A stretch of 64,000 bases of DNA from JADZAI01 sp964390465 (GCA_964390465.1 CAYMIJ010000005.1:124001-188000); one strand, 5' to 3'. Numbered from the stretch's first letter, positions 8,897-17,522 are shown. Notes: generated by a model from the letters alone, not told the origin. Numbers and translations: made by a program.

Positions 8897-9448
8897 ATGA
8901 CGATGTCTGCTCACAAGGAAAAACTGCCGCACCGCCATTGGCGTGTGACAAAAGTTCTGAACCGGTTCCGGCGCAGCACCAAGGGCACTGCCGCGATTGA
9001 ATTTGCTTTCATCGCGCCGCCGTTTCTCATGCTGCTGTTTTCGCTGTTCGAAATCGGCCTGACCTATGCGGCTGATATCGTGCTTCAGAATGCCTTGAAT
9101 GAAACAGCGCGCATGATACGGACCGGACAGCCGCTGACACAGGCTCAGTTCCGTCAGAATGTCTGCGACAAGATCAGTATAATCCTGGCCTGTGATTCCA
9201 AGCTGGCCATTGATGTGCGCACATATTCCAGCTTCTCGACCGCCACCCTTCCAAGCCCCCTGGATGCCAGCGAGAACTTCCGCACGGACTTCAAGTATGA
9301 AACAGGCGGGAAAAGCGCCATCGTTGTGGCCCGTGTCTTTTACGCATGGAAGCCTGTGACGCCCTACCTCGGCAGAGCACTTGTCAACATGAGTGGCGAT
9401 GCTCGGTTGCTGCAGGGCGTCGCTGTTTTCCGGAACGAGCCGTTCTGA
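8897..9448 (+). CDS. tadE: TadE-like pseudopilin
   Basis: This is a protein of about 183 residues. A basic leader ends in the pseudopilin processing-like motif STKGTAAIEFAFIAPPF, followed by one transmembrane helix (about 28-55) and a periplasmic domain. The motif has Glu at the expected place after the Gly, so CpaA could process it. That step is inferred. I start at the ATG of MTMSAHKEK, because the upstream part of the frame has no pilin features. The next gene starts 5 nt downstream, so the two are surely co-transcribed. The family supplies minor pseudopilins of the Tad system. Confidence 0.88.
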   Translation: MTMSAHKEKLPHRHWRVTKVLNRFRRSTKGTAAIEFAFIAPPFLMLLFSLFEIGLTYAADIVLQNALNETARMIRTGQPLTQAQFRQNVCDKISIILACDSKLAIDVRTYSSFSTATLPSPLDASENFRTDFKYETGGKSAIVVARVFYAWKPVTPYLGRALVNMSGDARLLQGVAVFRNEPF

Positions 9449-9453
9449 GGCGT

Positions 9454-10002
9454 ATGGTCATGGTCCGTTACATCACCCAGATGCTGAGTGCGTTGCGCCG
9501 TGACACACGTGGTCTGGCCGCGATCGAGTTCGCACTGATCGCGCCCGTTATGATCGCTTTCCTGATCGGCGCCGTCGAGGTTTCAAACGCCATGTCGGCC
9601 AAACGTCGTGTGGCCATCGCGACATCAAGCATCGCTGATCTTGTGGCGCAGGAAAAAACGATCACCGCCGCCGGCGTTACCGATGTGTTTGCGGCAGGCA
9701 GGGCGGTGATTCTGCCGCTGGCCGGTACAAACCTGAAGATGCGCATCACCTGTATTTCGGCCAGCGCAACAGGCGTCACGACCGTTTCCTGGAGCAAGGG
9801 GGATGGCATGACCGCAAAAACTGTCGGCGCAGCCATCACTGTGCCTACGGGCATGGTTGAGAACGGTGGCAGCATCATCCTGGCGGAAACGCAATACATC
9901 TACACATCGCCATTTGGGAAGTTTATCCCAACCACCAAAACTATGACGGACTTATTTTATCTGCGGCCGCGTGTCAGTGCGACGGTCGCTCTGGTGCCTT
10001 GA
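9454..10002 (+). CDS. TadE/TadF-like pseudopilin
   Basis: This protein has about 182 residues. The start ATG lies 5 nt after the previous stop. The leader contains the RGLAAIEFALIAPVM motif, again a Gly/Ala-Ala-Ile-Glu-Phe signature with a following transmembrane helix (about 20-45), and a periplasmic part of about 130 residues. It pairs with the preceding TadE-like gene, as tadE and tadF do elsewhere. I cannot tell E from F by sequence alone. Processing by CpaA is inferred. Confidence 0.87.
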   Translation: MVMVRYITQMLSALRRDTRGLAAIEFALIAPVMIAFLIGAVEVSNAMSAKRRVAIATSSIADLVAQEKTITAAGVTDVFAAGRAVILPLAGTNLKMRITCISASATGVTTVSWSKGDGMTAKTVGAAITVPTGMVENGGSIILAETQYIYTSPFGKFIPTTKTMTDLFYLRPRVSATVALVP

Positions 10003-10070
10003 ATCCAGTAGAATAGACAAATATGACTTGATACACGTGGCGTTAATGTCTTGTCCCTAGTGGAGCCGCC

Positions 10071-10670
10071 ATGCGCATTCATTCGTTCTTTTCCCTTCTT
10101 CTAGCCACCATTCTCGCAGCGGCTCCCCTTGCAGAAGCCAAGGGTAAAAAAGCACCCAAGGCCCCGGCAAAGCCCGCCTGCGTTTCAGGTGTGGATGAAA
10201 CTGCCCTGCAGACCCGTGTTGTTCAGACCGACCTGATGGTCGCGGCCCTGTCGTGCCAGATGACCCCGCAATACAATGAGTTCGTCAAAGCGAACCAGCC
10301 TGCCCTGATGGCTGCCCACACGCAGCTCGGCCGGTTTTTTGACAAGAAGCGCGGCGGACAGTCGGCGCTGAATGCCTTCATCACCAAACTGGCGAACGAC
10401 GCCTCGAAACGCAGCGTCGCAGACATTCGCAAGTTCTGTCAGGAAACCGGTTGGCTTTACAAAGCCGTTCTCGACCCCAAGCGGGGTGATCTGTCGAAAT
10501 TCATCGCGCCACTCTGGATCGCGACAAGGCACGGTTATCCGTCATGCACGCCGCGCACAACTTATGTGGTCCTGACCGAAAAGGGCCCTGTTGAAGTCGC
10601 CGCGCCGACCCCTGCACCTACGCCAGCCCCCACCCCGGCCCCTGCACCAGCCAAGAAAAAGTCGAAGTAA
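10071..10670 (+). CDS. Secreted protein of unknown function with Pro/Ala repeat tail
   Basis: I do not recognise this 199-residue protein. A clear signal peptide (about 1-23, ending AEA) is followed by a Lys/Pro/Ala stretch. A helical domain (about 35-165) has three or four cysteines, at CVSG, LSCQM, KFCQE and PSCTP, which could form two disulfides. The C-terminal tail is a PAPT-type repeat ending in KKKSK. Low-complexity tails of this kind often span or bind the cell wall, but that is inference. The next gene, a lipocytochrome, starts 2 nt after its stop, so the pair forms one transcript. Confidence 0.75.
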   Translation: MRIHSFFSLLLATILAAAPLAEAKGKKAPKAPAKPACVSGVDETALQTRVVQTDLMVAALSCQMTPQYNEFVKANQPALMAAHTQLGRFFDKKRGGQSALNAFITKLANDASKRSVADIRKFCQETGWLYKAVLDPKRGDLSKFIAPLWIATRHGYPSCTPRTTYVVLTEKGPVEVAAPTPAPTPAPTPAPAPAKKKSK

Positions 10671-10672
10671 AC

Positions 10673-11011
10673 ATGATGGCAGCCACCCTGAAATATCAGG
10701 CCCTGCCATTGGTGTTCGGCATGCTCATCCTTTCGGCATGCGCGATTCAGGCGACAGGAAAAGGCGCTGGTAGCGCTGAGCATGGAGCCGCTGTCGTTAC
10801 GCAATGGTGCGCCACATGCCATACCATTCATGGCACCGAGACCGAGAAGACGCGTGCGCCAACCTATGAGCAGATTGCGGCCCGACCCGGCAGGGATGCG
10901 GTCTATTTGCGCCGGTTTCTGGATGAGGATCACTTCCCGATGTCGACCTATCGCCTTCTCGACACTGAGAAGGACGATGTCGTGGCGCTCATCCTGTCAC
11001 TTAAAAAATAG
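10673..11011 (+). CDS. Small mono-haem c-type cytochrome lipoprotein
   Basis: This is a 112-residue exported protein. The N-terminus ends in the lipobox LSAC (Cys about residue 23), so it should be lipid-anchored. The haem-binding motif CATCH follows (about 46-50), and a downstream Met in DHFPMSTYRL (about 90) is the likely sixth ligand. It is a class I cytochrome c fold by size. Partner and pathway are unknown. It sits 2 nt behind the Pro/Ala-tailed secreted protein. Electron transfer in the periplasm is inferred from the motif. Confidence 0.85.
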   Translation: MMAATLKYQALPLVFGMLILSACAIQATGKGAGSAEHGAAVVTQWCATCHTIHGTETEKTRAPTYEQIAARPGRDAVYLRRFLDEDHFPMSTYRLLDTEKDDVVALILSLKK

Positions 11012-11013
11012 CC

Positions 11014-11949
11014 TTAGTTCTGCTCGGCCCAGGCCTTCACAAGCTGATGGGCAATAGCCAGCTTGGGCGGGATCCAGAAGCCTTCCGGCCCCTGCCCGAC
11101 CAGAACAGCGCGTATGGTGGCCTTGTCGACCCAGCGCGCCTCGGCCAGTTCGTTTTCATCGACCTTGATGTCCGGGCTTTCGGCTTCAGCAAAACAGCCG
11201 ATCATCATCTGTGACGGCCAGGGCCAGGGTTGATTGGAGTGATAGGTGACGGATTTCACCTTCACGCCCGCTTCTTCGTAAAGCTCGCGAGCCACCGCTT
11301 CCTCGATCGTCTCGCCCGGCTCGATAAATCCGGCCAGCGCCGAGAACATGCCTTTGGGAAAGGCGCGGCCACGCCCCAGCAGGCACTTGTCTTCCCATGT
11401 GGCCAGCATGATGGCGACCGGATTGACGCGCGGAAAATGCTCGGCCTTGCACACGAGGCATTCGCGCTTATAGCCGCCATCGGCCAGAGCGGTGCGTGCG
11501 CCACACTTGGCGCAATACTGGTGCGTCTCGTGCCAGTCGATGAGTGATCGCGCCTGGCCCAGAATAGCGGCATCGTCTGCACTGACTTCCCCCGCCATCT
11601 GGCGCAAGTCCCTGAATGTGCCAAGACCTGCCATCGGGCCTTCGTTTTCAGGGTCACGCGCTGCAGAAATATCCGCCGCGAAGTAGGCACCACCTTTATC
11701 GCGCCCCAGAAAGATCAGCGGCGCGCCTTCACCCATCAGCCCTTCACACAGGCCCGTACGGATGAAGCCAGTCTCAATTTTGCCCTCACGGCCTTTGATG
11801 GCGAAGGGCTTCAGCTTCCAGAACGGCACAACCAGCGCCGTGGAATCGGCGTAGGTCCGGGCGATCCACCCGGCATCGGCCCGCTTGTCACTAGCCCGAT
11901 CAAGCGGATTATTGGCGAATGTATTGGGGTTATTGAAGGTAAAGGCCAT
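11014..11949 (-). CDS. nudC: NudC-type NAD+/NADH diphosphatase
   Basis: This Nudix hydrolase of about 311 residues hydrolyses NADH to NMNH and AMP. The family also decaps NAD-capped RNA. The four-Cys zinc ribbon (CAKCG and CLVCK, about 165-185) precedes the full Nudix box: GFIEPGETIEEAVARE and then LYEEAGV. The family signature NQPWPWPSQMM follows. I start at MAFTFNN. An ATG 15 nt upstream is possible. Further upstream the open frame runs through the SRP RNA on the opposite strand and is not coding. It is convergent with the cytochrome gene and divergent from ffs/dnaX. Confidence 0.92.
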   Translation of the reverse strand: MAFTFNNPNTFANNPLDRASDKRADAGWIARTYADSTALVVPFWKLKPFAIKGREGKIETGFIRTGLCEGLMGEGAPLIFLGRDKGGAYFAADISAARDPENEGPMAGLGTFRDLRQMAGEVSADDAAILGQARSLIDWHETHQYCAKCGARTALADGGYKRECLVCKAEHFPRVNPVAIMLATWEDKCLLGRGRAFPKGMFSALAGFIEPGETIEEAVARELYEEAGVKVKSVTYHSNQPWPWPSQMMIGCFAEAESPDIKVDENELAEARWVDKATIRAVLVGQGPEGFWIPPKLAIAHQLVKAWAEQN

Positions 11950-12034
11950 GACCTTGCCTGACATGAGGCTCTGCACGGTGCAAGATGGGCAAAGGGGTTG
12001 CGGAACACCCCTGCCATCCTGATATAGTCCCGTT

Positions 12035-12127
12035 GGGAGGTTGGCGCGGACGTGATCCTCGCCAACCCGGTCAGGTCCGGAAGGAAGCAGCCGCAACGAG
12101 TTCTTCTCGGGTCGATGTCAGCCTCCC
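12035..12127 (+). ncRNA. ffs: Signal recognition particle RNA (bacterial small type, 4.5S)
   Basis: The conserved SRP core is visible: GGTCAGGTCCGGAAGGAAGC at 12069-12088 forms the Ffh-binding asymmetric loop and the GGAA tetraloop hairpin. The ends pair (GGGAGG at 12035-12040 with CCTCCC at 12122-12127), giving a hairpin RNA of about 93 nt, normal for this class. It guides Ffh/FtsY-dependent co-translational targeting. Its place just upstream of dnaX is typical of alphaproteobacteria. Exact 5' and 3' ends are estimates. Confidence 0.95.
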
Positions 12128-12164
12128 ACCTTATTTCCATAGGTTTCTCGGCGGGGCGCGACGG

Positions 12165-13919
12165 ATGACGGATGAACCGTCGCTTGGACTGGACATGCCA
12201 ACGCCATCGCGCGGCCAGGACAATTACAGGGTCATCGCCCGCAAATACCGCCCGCCGACCTTTGACAGCCTGATCGGTCAGGATGCCATGGTGCGCACGC
12301 TGGGCAATGCCTTTGCCAGCCGTCGTATCGCCCATGCCTTCATGCTGACCGGGGTGCGCGGGGTGGGCAAAACCACCACAGCGCGCATTCTGGCACGCGC
12401 CCTGAACTGCATCGGGCCGGATGGCACACGCACGGACCCAACCATCCACCCCTGCGGCGCCTGCGGCCCATGCAAGGCGATCACTGAATCGCGTCATCCC
12501 GATGTGTTCGAAATGGACGCCGCCAGCCGCACGGGCATCGACGACATCCGCGAGATCATCGACGGCACACGCTATCTGCCTGCTGAGGCACGCACCAAGG
12601 TCTATATCATCGACGAAGTGCACATGCTGTCGAAGAACGCCTTTAACGGGCTTCTGAAGACGCTGGAAGAACCACCGCCGCATGTAAAATTCATCTTCGC
12701 CACCACCGAAATCCGCAAAGTGCCCGTGACGGTGTTGTCGCGCTGCCAGAGGTTCGACCTGCGCCGCATCCCGTCTGAGTTGCTTGTGCAGAACCTGAAA
12801 GGCATCGCTGCACAGGAAGGCTTCGATGTTTCTGACGAGGCTCTGGCGGTCATCGCCCGCGCAGCGGAAGGCTCAGTGCGCGATGCGCAGTCCATCCTCG
12901 ATCAGGCGCTGGCGCTGGCCGAGGACGGCACCCCGCCCGACGCGGCACAGGTGCGTGCCATGCTGGGCCTCGCTGACCGGGCGCGTGTGCTGGATCTTTA
13001 TGATCTCACCATGAAGGGCGATATCGCCGCCGCCATCACCGAGCTGCGCAACCAGTATGACAGCGGTGCTGATCCAGTGGCCGTCATGCAGGACATGCTG
13101 GAACTGACGCACTGGCTGACCCGGCTGAAGATCGCGCCTGAAGCTTCCAAAGACAGCACTGCATCGCCTGCCGAGCGTGATCAGGGTCTGGCCATGGCAA
13201 CGCGCCTTTCCATGCAGACCCTGACGCGGAACTGGACGCTGCTGTTGCGTGCACTGGGCGAGACCCGTGATGCGCCGCTGGCCATTCAAGCGGCGGAAAT
13301 GGCCATCGCCCGCCTTGCCTTTGCCGCCGACCTGCCACCGCTCGACCGGCTCGTTGCAGACATCGCCAGGACTGGCGCGCCATCATCGTCAGCCGGTCGC
13401 GGCTCTGGCCCTGCGCCTTCAGGCGGCGGCATACGCGCCACGGCAGATGGGCGAAGCCTGCCCATGACACAGGCCTTGGCGCACGATGCGCGCGAGCCGG
13501 GCGCACGAGCCATTGTCTCGTTCGAGGCGCTGCTCAAACGGCTTGAGGACGAAAACGATTTCATCCTGAAAGCCAAGGTCGAGAAGTTTGTGCGGCTTGT
13601 ATCGTTCGCAGAGGGCCGGCTCGCGGTCGCCTTTGCCGATCAGGCCCCGCAGCAGGAGATCGCCCGGGCCTTGATCGAGCGGCTGAAGGGCTGGAGTGGC
13701 CGCAACTGGATGATCGACGTGCAGCAGAGCGGCGGCGCCCCCACGGTTGCCGAGGCGCGCGCGAGTGCCCGTGAAGCGGTCATGAGCGCCATCACAGCCC
13801 ACCCGCTCGTCAAAGCGGCACTTGAGACATTCCCTGAGGCCAAGATCATTGACGTGGTCGAGGCCGAGACACTAGGCATGGCGACAGCCAATGAAGCCGA
13901 CATGATGGAAGACACATGA
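12165..13919 (+). CDS. dnaX: DNA polymerase III subunits gamma/tau
   Basis: This is the clamp-loader ATPase of the replisome, 584 residues from the ATG at MTDEPSL. The AAA+ core starts about residue 22 with YRPPTFDSLIGQD. It has Walker A GVRGVGKTT (about 63-71), a zinc module (CGACGPC with an upstream Cys), Walker B/DExx in DEVHMLSK and the arginine-finger region ending SRCQRFDLRR. The C-terminal part (about 430-584) resembles tau-type extensions that bind DnaE/DnaB. I see no obvious A-rich frameshift site for a separate gamma form. It follows ffs and overlaps ybaB by 4 nt. Confidence 0.96.
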   Translation: MTDEPSLGLDMPTPSRGQDNYRVIARKYRPPTFDSLIGQDAMVRTLGNAFASRRIAHAFMLTGVRGVGKTTTARILARALNCIGPDGTRTDPTIHPCGACGPCKAITESRHPDVFEMDAASRTGIDDIREIIDGTRYLPAEARTKVYIIDEVHMLSKNAFNGLLKTLEEPPPHVKFIFATTEIRKVPVTVLSRCQRFDLRRIPSELLVQNLKGIAAQEGFDVSDEALAVIARAAEGSVRDAQSILDQALALAEDGTPPDAAQVRAMLGLADRARVLDLYDLTMKGDIAAAITELRNQYDSGADPVAVMQDMLELTHWLTRLKIAPEASKDSTASPAERDQGLAMATRLSMQTLTRNWTLLLRALGETRDAPLAIQAAEMAIARLAFAADLPPLDRLVADIARTGAPSSSAGRGSGPAPSGGGIRATADGRSLPMTQALAHDAREPGARAIVSFEALLKRLEDENDFILKAKVEKFVRLVSFAEGRLAVAFADQAPQQEIARALIERLKGWSGRNWMIDVQQSGGAPTVAEARASAREAVMSAITAHPLVKAALETFPEAKIIDVVEAETLGMATANEADMMEDT

Positions 13920-14239
13920 CCAATCCAATGGAAGAAATGATGAAGATGGCGCAGGCCGCGCAGGAAAAGATGGCGGCAGCGCAGGCCAAAGTGGAGACAC
14001 TGGAAGCCGATGGCGTGAGCGGTGGCGGGCTGGTGATGGTGACATTGTGCAATGGTGCCATCAAACGCGTCTTCATCGATAAGTCGCTGCTGAAGGCCGA
14101 TGAAGGCGAAGTGCTGGAAGACCTGATCATGGCAGCCCACAATGCTGCCAAGACCAAACTCGATCAGCTGGTGGCTGAGGAGATGAAGTCTGTCACGGCC
14201 GGTTTGCCCATTCCGCCGGGCATGAAGCTGCCATTCTGA
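13916..14239 (+). CDS. ybaB: YbaB/EbfC nucleoid-associated protein
   Basis: This 107-residue DNA-binding protein belongs to the YbaB/EbfC family. It has an N-terminal helix rich in Met, Gln and Ala, then GGGLVMVTLCNGAIKRVFID and a C-terminal LPIPPGMKLPF tail typical of the family. It overlaps the end of dnaX (ATGA) and is followed 7 nt later by recR, the canonical dnaX-ybaB-recR order. The family dimerises and binds DNA with little specificity. Confidence 0.95.
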   Translation: MTNPMEEMMKMAQAAQEKMAAAQAKVETLEADGVSGGGLVMVTLCNGAIKRVFIDKSLLKADEGEVLEDLIMAAHNAAKTKLDQLVAEEMKSVTAGLPIPPGMKLPF

Positions 14240-14246
14240 TACAGTC

Positions 14247-14849
14247 ATGAAGGCGGCGCTGGCCGGTGCGGAAATAGAGCGGCTGGTGCAGGCCCTGAGC
14301 AAGCTGCCGGGCCTTGGCCCGAGGTCTGCCCGGCGTGCCGCGCTGGCCCTCATCAAAAAACGCGAGACATTGGCGGACCCGCTCAGCATAGCGTTGCGCG
14401 AGGCAGCCGCCGCCGTGAAGACCTGTTCGGTCTGCGGGCATCTGGACACCAGAGATCCCTGCGGATTGTGTGCCGACCCACGCCGCGATGACACTCTGTT
14501 GTGCGTGGTGGAAGACGCTGGCGATATCTGGGCGCTGGAACGCGCAGGTGTGTATCGCGGGCGCTATCATGTCCTGGGCGGTACGCTGTCGGCGTTGGAC
14601 GGGCGCGGCCCCGATGCGCTCAACATCCCTTCATTGATCGACCGGGTGAGTGACAAAAAGAGCATCGAGGTTGTGCTGGCGCTTTCGGCAACCGTCGAGG
14701 GACAGGCAACGGCGCACTATCTGACGGAACAACTGGGTGTCGGCGCCCATGTGACGCGCCTTGGCCATGGTGTGCCGGTTGGCGGCGAGCTTGGCTATCT
14801 GGATGAAGGCACATTGGCTGCCGCGTTCAAATCGAGGAGACCGCTTTAG
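14247..14849 (+). CDS. recR: Recombination mediator RecR
   Basis: This 200-residue protein helps RecFOR load RecA on gapped DNA. The helix-hairpin-helix is at LSKLPGLGPRSARRAAL (about 18-35). The C4 zinc finger follows (CSVCG and CGLC, about 59-75). The Toprim domain (about 83-175) has CVVEDAGDIWALE and the YHVLGG motif, and the Walker-like end reads GHGVPVGGELGYLD. Length and domain order match the family. The secreted cyclophilin begins directly after the stop codon. Confidence 0.96.
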   Translation: MKAALAGAEIERLVQALSKLPGLGPRSARRAALALIKKRETLADPLSIALREAAAAVKTCSVCGHLDTRDPCGLCADPRRDDTLLCVVEDAGDIWALERAGVYRGRYHVLGGTLSALDGRGPDALNIPSLIDRVSDKKSIEVVLALSATVEGQATAHYLTEQLGVGAHVTRLGHGVPVGGELGYLDEGTLAAAFKSRRPL

Positions 14850-15659
14850 ATGAAATATGCACTGGCAGCTGTTGCCACGTTGATGCTGACCGCACCTGCC
14901 ATTGCGGATGAAGGCTGGCGCTCCATTCCTGCTGATCAGCTTCTGGTCATTGATACCAGCAAGGGCCGAGTGCTGGTCGAGCTGCATCCCGAACTTGCGC
15001 CCAAGGCGGTGGAACGCATTGTCGCGCTGAGCCGTAAGGGCTTTTATGACGGGCTGCAGTTTCACCGCGTGATTGATGGGTTCGTCGCGCAAGCCGGCAA
15101 CCCTGACAACAAGGATGGCGGCAAGTCTGAGATGCCCAACCTGCCGCCAGAGTTTGCCGCCAAGCTGAAGCCGGAAGCCGGGTTCGTGAAGGTGACGCAA
15201 TCAAGTGACGCACTGAGCGGCTTTGTCGGCACCCTGCCTGTAGGCACCGCGTCTGCTGCCGAAACCGCGCGGCGCGGCGAAGGCACGGTGCAGACATGGG
15301 GAGCTTACTGCCCCGGTGTGGCCGGCATGGGCCGCGATGAGGCCTTCGACAGCGCCAACAGCGAAATCTTCTTCATGCGCGGCAGCGCGCGGCGGCTTGA
15401 TCGGCTCTACACTGTGTTTGGCATGACGATCTCTGGTTACGAGATCATCAGCACGCTGACGATTGGTGAGCCGCCCGCCGCACCCGACACCATCACCCGG
15501 ATGAAACTCGCCGCTGACCTGCCCGAAGGCGAGCGTCCCTTCGTCGAGATCATGACGGCAGACAACCCCGACTTCAGAAAACTGGTTGACGACGCACGAA
15601 CCGCAAAGGGTGCCGACTTCACGATCTGCGACATCACTGTGCCAGTGCGGGTGAAGTAG
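14850..15659 (+). CDS. Exported cyclophilin-type peptidyl-prolyl isomerase
   Basis: This is a 269-residue protein with a signal peptide (about 1-19, ending AIA). The cyclophilin fold follows: LVIDTSKGRVLVELHPELAP, then FYDGLQFHRVIDGFVAQAGN, which contains the FHRV active-site motif. The domain carries a long insertion before the final FFMRGSARRLDRLYTVFG segment, which replaces the usual FFI..F..LD..YTVFG. Expected action is periplasmic cis-trans isomerisation of proline bonds. The ATG abuts the recR stop, with its AGGAGA site inside recR, so it is translated from the dnaX-recR transcript. Confidence 0.85.
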   Translation: MKYALAAVATLMLTAPAIADEGWRSIPADQLLVIDTSKGRVLVELHPELAPKAVERIVALSRKGFYDGLQFHRVIDGFVAQAGNPDNKDGGKSEMPNLPPEFAAKLKPEAGFVKVTQSSDALSGFVGTLPVGTASAAETARRGEGTVQTWGAYCPGVAGMGRDEAFDSANSEIFFMRGSARRLDRLYTVFGMTISGYEIISTLTIGEPPAAPDTITRMKLAADLPEGERPFVEIMTADNPDFRKLVDDARTAKGADFTICDITVPVRVK

Positions 15660-15661
15660 GA

Positions 15662-16480
15662 TCAACCGCGCTCAATGAGCATGTCTCGCAGGCGTGCGCG
15701 CAGCGCGGGTGAAACCTTCAGCCGGTTCTCGATATAGCCATCGAGCGATCCGTCGCGTTCGGTGATCGCTTTGAGTGTTTCATCCAGATAAGGCCGTTCG
15801 ACGCGCCAGACAAAAGCCATCAGCTCTTCACGCGGCTTTATGCCATTATTCGCCTCGTAATCAGCCATGAGCTGCGGCAGGCGTTGAGCAATACGGCTTT
15901 TTTCGTTGGTCGCGAGATAGTCGGAAACGATGTCGTCCTGCGCGACGCCGAGCGCATGCTGGATCAGCATGACGAGCAGGCCGGTGCGGTCTTTCCCCGC
16001 ATGACAATGCACGACGATGGGGCCGCCAGTATCGGCCAGCGCATGAAAGGCATCGCCGAACACCTGAACATGGCCGTCTTCGTGCGCGAGGTCGCGATAG
16101 ACCTCGACCATGTGGTCATGAATCATCTGAGTGGTGAGGTGCGGATCAGCGAGCGAATGGGCGTGCGGCGGGTCAGCCTGATCTGACGGCGCACCATAGG
16201 CGACAACGCGCGCAGCGCAGCCCGGCGCCCGGCGCGAGGGATACTTCACACGCTCAGCCGGGCGGCGCAGATCGACGATCGACGACATGCCGAGCTTGGC
16301 GAAACGATCAAGGTCAGTGTCTGTGGCATCCGCATAGTGGGCTGAGCGGAACAGCCGCCCGCGTTTCACATGCCCGCCATGAGACGAGGCATAGCCCCCG
16401 AAATCCCTGAAATTATGGATGGCTTCAAAGTCGGGCGGCGCGACGGTCATGGGGAAAGCCATAATTGGCTCTTGCGACAT
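15662..16480 (-). CDS. Tyrosine-protein phosphatase family protein
   Basis: This protein has about 272 residues. The dual-specificity/PTP signature CX5R is present as HCHAGKDRTG (about residue 178). The N-terminal NFRDFGGY motif matches the Y_phosphatase3 family of lipid/tyrosine phosphatases (MptpB-like). No signal peptide is seen. I start at MSQEPIM; an internal ATG seven residues on is also possible. It converges with the cyclophilin gene, with 2 nt between stops. The substrate is unknown, possibly phosphotyrosine or phosphoinositide. Confidence 0.85.
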   Translation of the reverse strand: MSQEPIMAFPMTVAPPDFEAIHNFRDFGGYASSHGGHVKRGRLFRSAHYADATDTDLDRFAKLGMSSIVDLRRPAERVKYPSRRAPGCAARVVAYGAPSDQADPPHAHSLADPHLTTQMIHDHMVEVYRDLAHEDGHVQVFGDAFHALADTGGPIVVHCHAGKDRTGLLVMLIQHALGVAQDDIVSDYLATNEKSRIAQRLPQLMADYEANNGIKPREELMAFVWRVERPYLDETLKAITERDGSLDGYIENRLKVSPALRARLRDMLIERG

Positions 16481-16775
16481 ATGTAAGTGGGTGTTTGGGC
16501 GCCTTTCGAGGCCTTTGCTTCTCCACCCACGCACTTACGCAGAGGTAAGGTGAGAGGTTGAACCTCGATTTGTGGCGTGTTTTCCAAAATTAAAGCACCC
16601 CGATTCCATATTCAGACACGCCCCAAATACCAACAACGCCAATGTGAGATGGGTGCTGGCTTCTGCTTGTTCAAGTATATTTTCCTACTTCGGCTCAACA
16701 AGAATCGCCCGCGCCCCTTTTCGCGCGCCCCTTCGGAGGCTAACGATCTGGCATCGTCATCAGGAGCCTACCACC

Positions 16776-17444
16776 ATGAATGTTTCTGACGCCATCCGCG
16801 CCCGCATTTCAACGCGCGCCTTTCTGCCCACGCCAATCAGTGAGAATGATCTGCGCAGCCTTCTGGACACAGCGCGCTGGTCACCTTCGGGCGGCAATCT
16901 CCAGCCGTGGCACATCTATGTGGTGATGGGTGATGCCATGCAACGGCTGAAGGCTGAGGTCGCGGCGGAGATGAAGACCAATCCGATGGGTGAAGCGCCC
17001 GAGTTCCCCATCTATCCTGAGGGGTTGAAAGAACCCTATCGCGCCCGCCGCTTCAAATGCGGCGAGGACATGTATGCCGCCATCAAAGTGCCGCGCGAGG
17101 ACAAAGCCGGGCGCATGATGCAGTTCGTGCGCAATTTCGATTTCTTCGGCGCGCCTGCCGCTTTCTTCTTCACCATCGACCGTCAGATGGGCCTTGGACA
17201 GTGGGCCCATATGGGCATGCTGATGCAGACCATCTGTCTTGCGGCTGAAGAAAGAGGCCTTGGCACCTGCATGCAGGAAGCCTGGGCGACACGGCCGACC
17301 CTGCTGCGCCGGTTTCTTTCCCTGCCCGACGCGCTGCGGCTCTATTGCGGCATGGCCATCGGCCACCCCGACCACAGCGCGCCGATCAACACCATGCGCA
17401 CCGAACGCGCGCCCGTTGATGAGATCGCGACGTTCGTGGGTTGA
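16776..17444 (+). CDS. Nitroreductase family oxidoreductase
   Basis: This 222-residue FMN-dependent NAD(P)H oxidoreductase has the N-terminal RISTRAFLPTPIS, the usual RSxRxFxxxPV variant. It also has LLDTARWSPSGGNLQPWHIYVV and the C-terminal GLGTCMQEAW region that binds FMN. The ATG follows AGGAG by about 10 nt. The 295 bp upstream of it, back to the phosphatase start, is AT-richer, carries a possible TATATT -10 element near 16676-16681, and holds no gene that I can see. The physiological substrate is unknown. Confidence 0.9.
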   Translation: MNVSDAIRARISTRAFLPTPISENDLRSLLDTARWSPSGGNLQPWHIYVVMGDAMQRLKAEVAAEMKTNPMGEAPEFPIYPEGLKEPYRARRFKCGEDMYAAIKVPREDKAGRMMQFVRNFDFFGAPAAFFFTIDRQMGLGQWAHMGMLMQTICLAAEERGLGTCMQEAWATRPTLLRRFLSLPDALRLYCGMAIGHPDHSAPINTMRTERAPVDEIATFVG

Positions 17445-17483
17445 TCGCGACACCTTCGAGCGTCATCACGCTTAACCAGACAT

Positions 17484-17522
17484 AAATGACGCTGCCGTCA
17501 TTTTTAGTTGACGGATGAGTCA
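17484..17522. promoter_or_regulatory. Two TGAC-N6-GTCA operators upstream of the diiron protein
   Basis: The first copy (17484-17503) is a perfect 8-bp inverted repeat, AAATGACG-CTGC-CGTCATTT. The second (17509-17522) is TGACGGATGAGTCA. Their centres are 22 bp apart, about two helical turns, so two dimers would bind the same DNA face. The second overlaps a TTGACG -35-like hexamer (17508-17513) with CATATA 17 nt later. A TetR- or GntR-type regulator is plausible. The protein is not identified. Confidence 0.6.

Noticed and set aside
8954..8968. GTTC-N7-GTTC, matching the alphaproteobacterial LexA box
   Set aside because: It lies inside the tadE coding sequence, about 20 codons in, and has no promoter context. 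It is probably chance.
11985..12164. In-frame upstream extension of dnaX by 60 codons
   Set aside because: It runs through the SRP RNA gene and has no conserved protein content; dnaX starts at the ATG at 12165.
13000..13919. Programmed frameshift in dnaX for a separate gamma subunit
   Set aside because: No A6G-type slippery run with a downstream hairpin is visible in the expected region.
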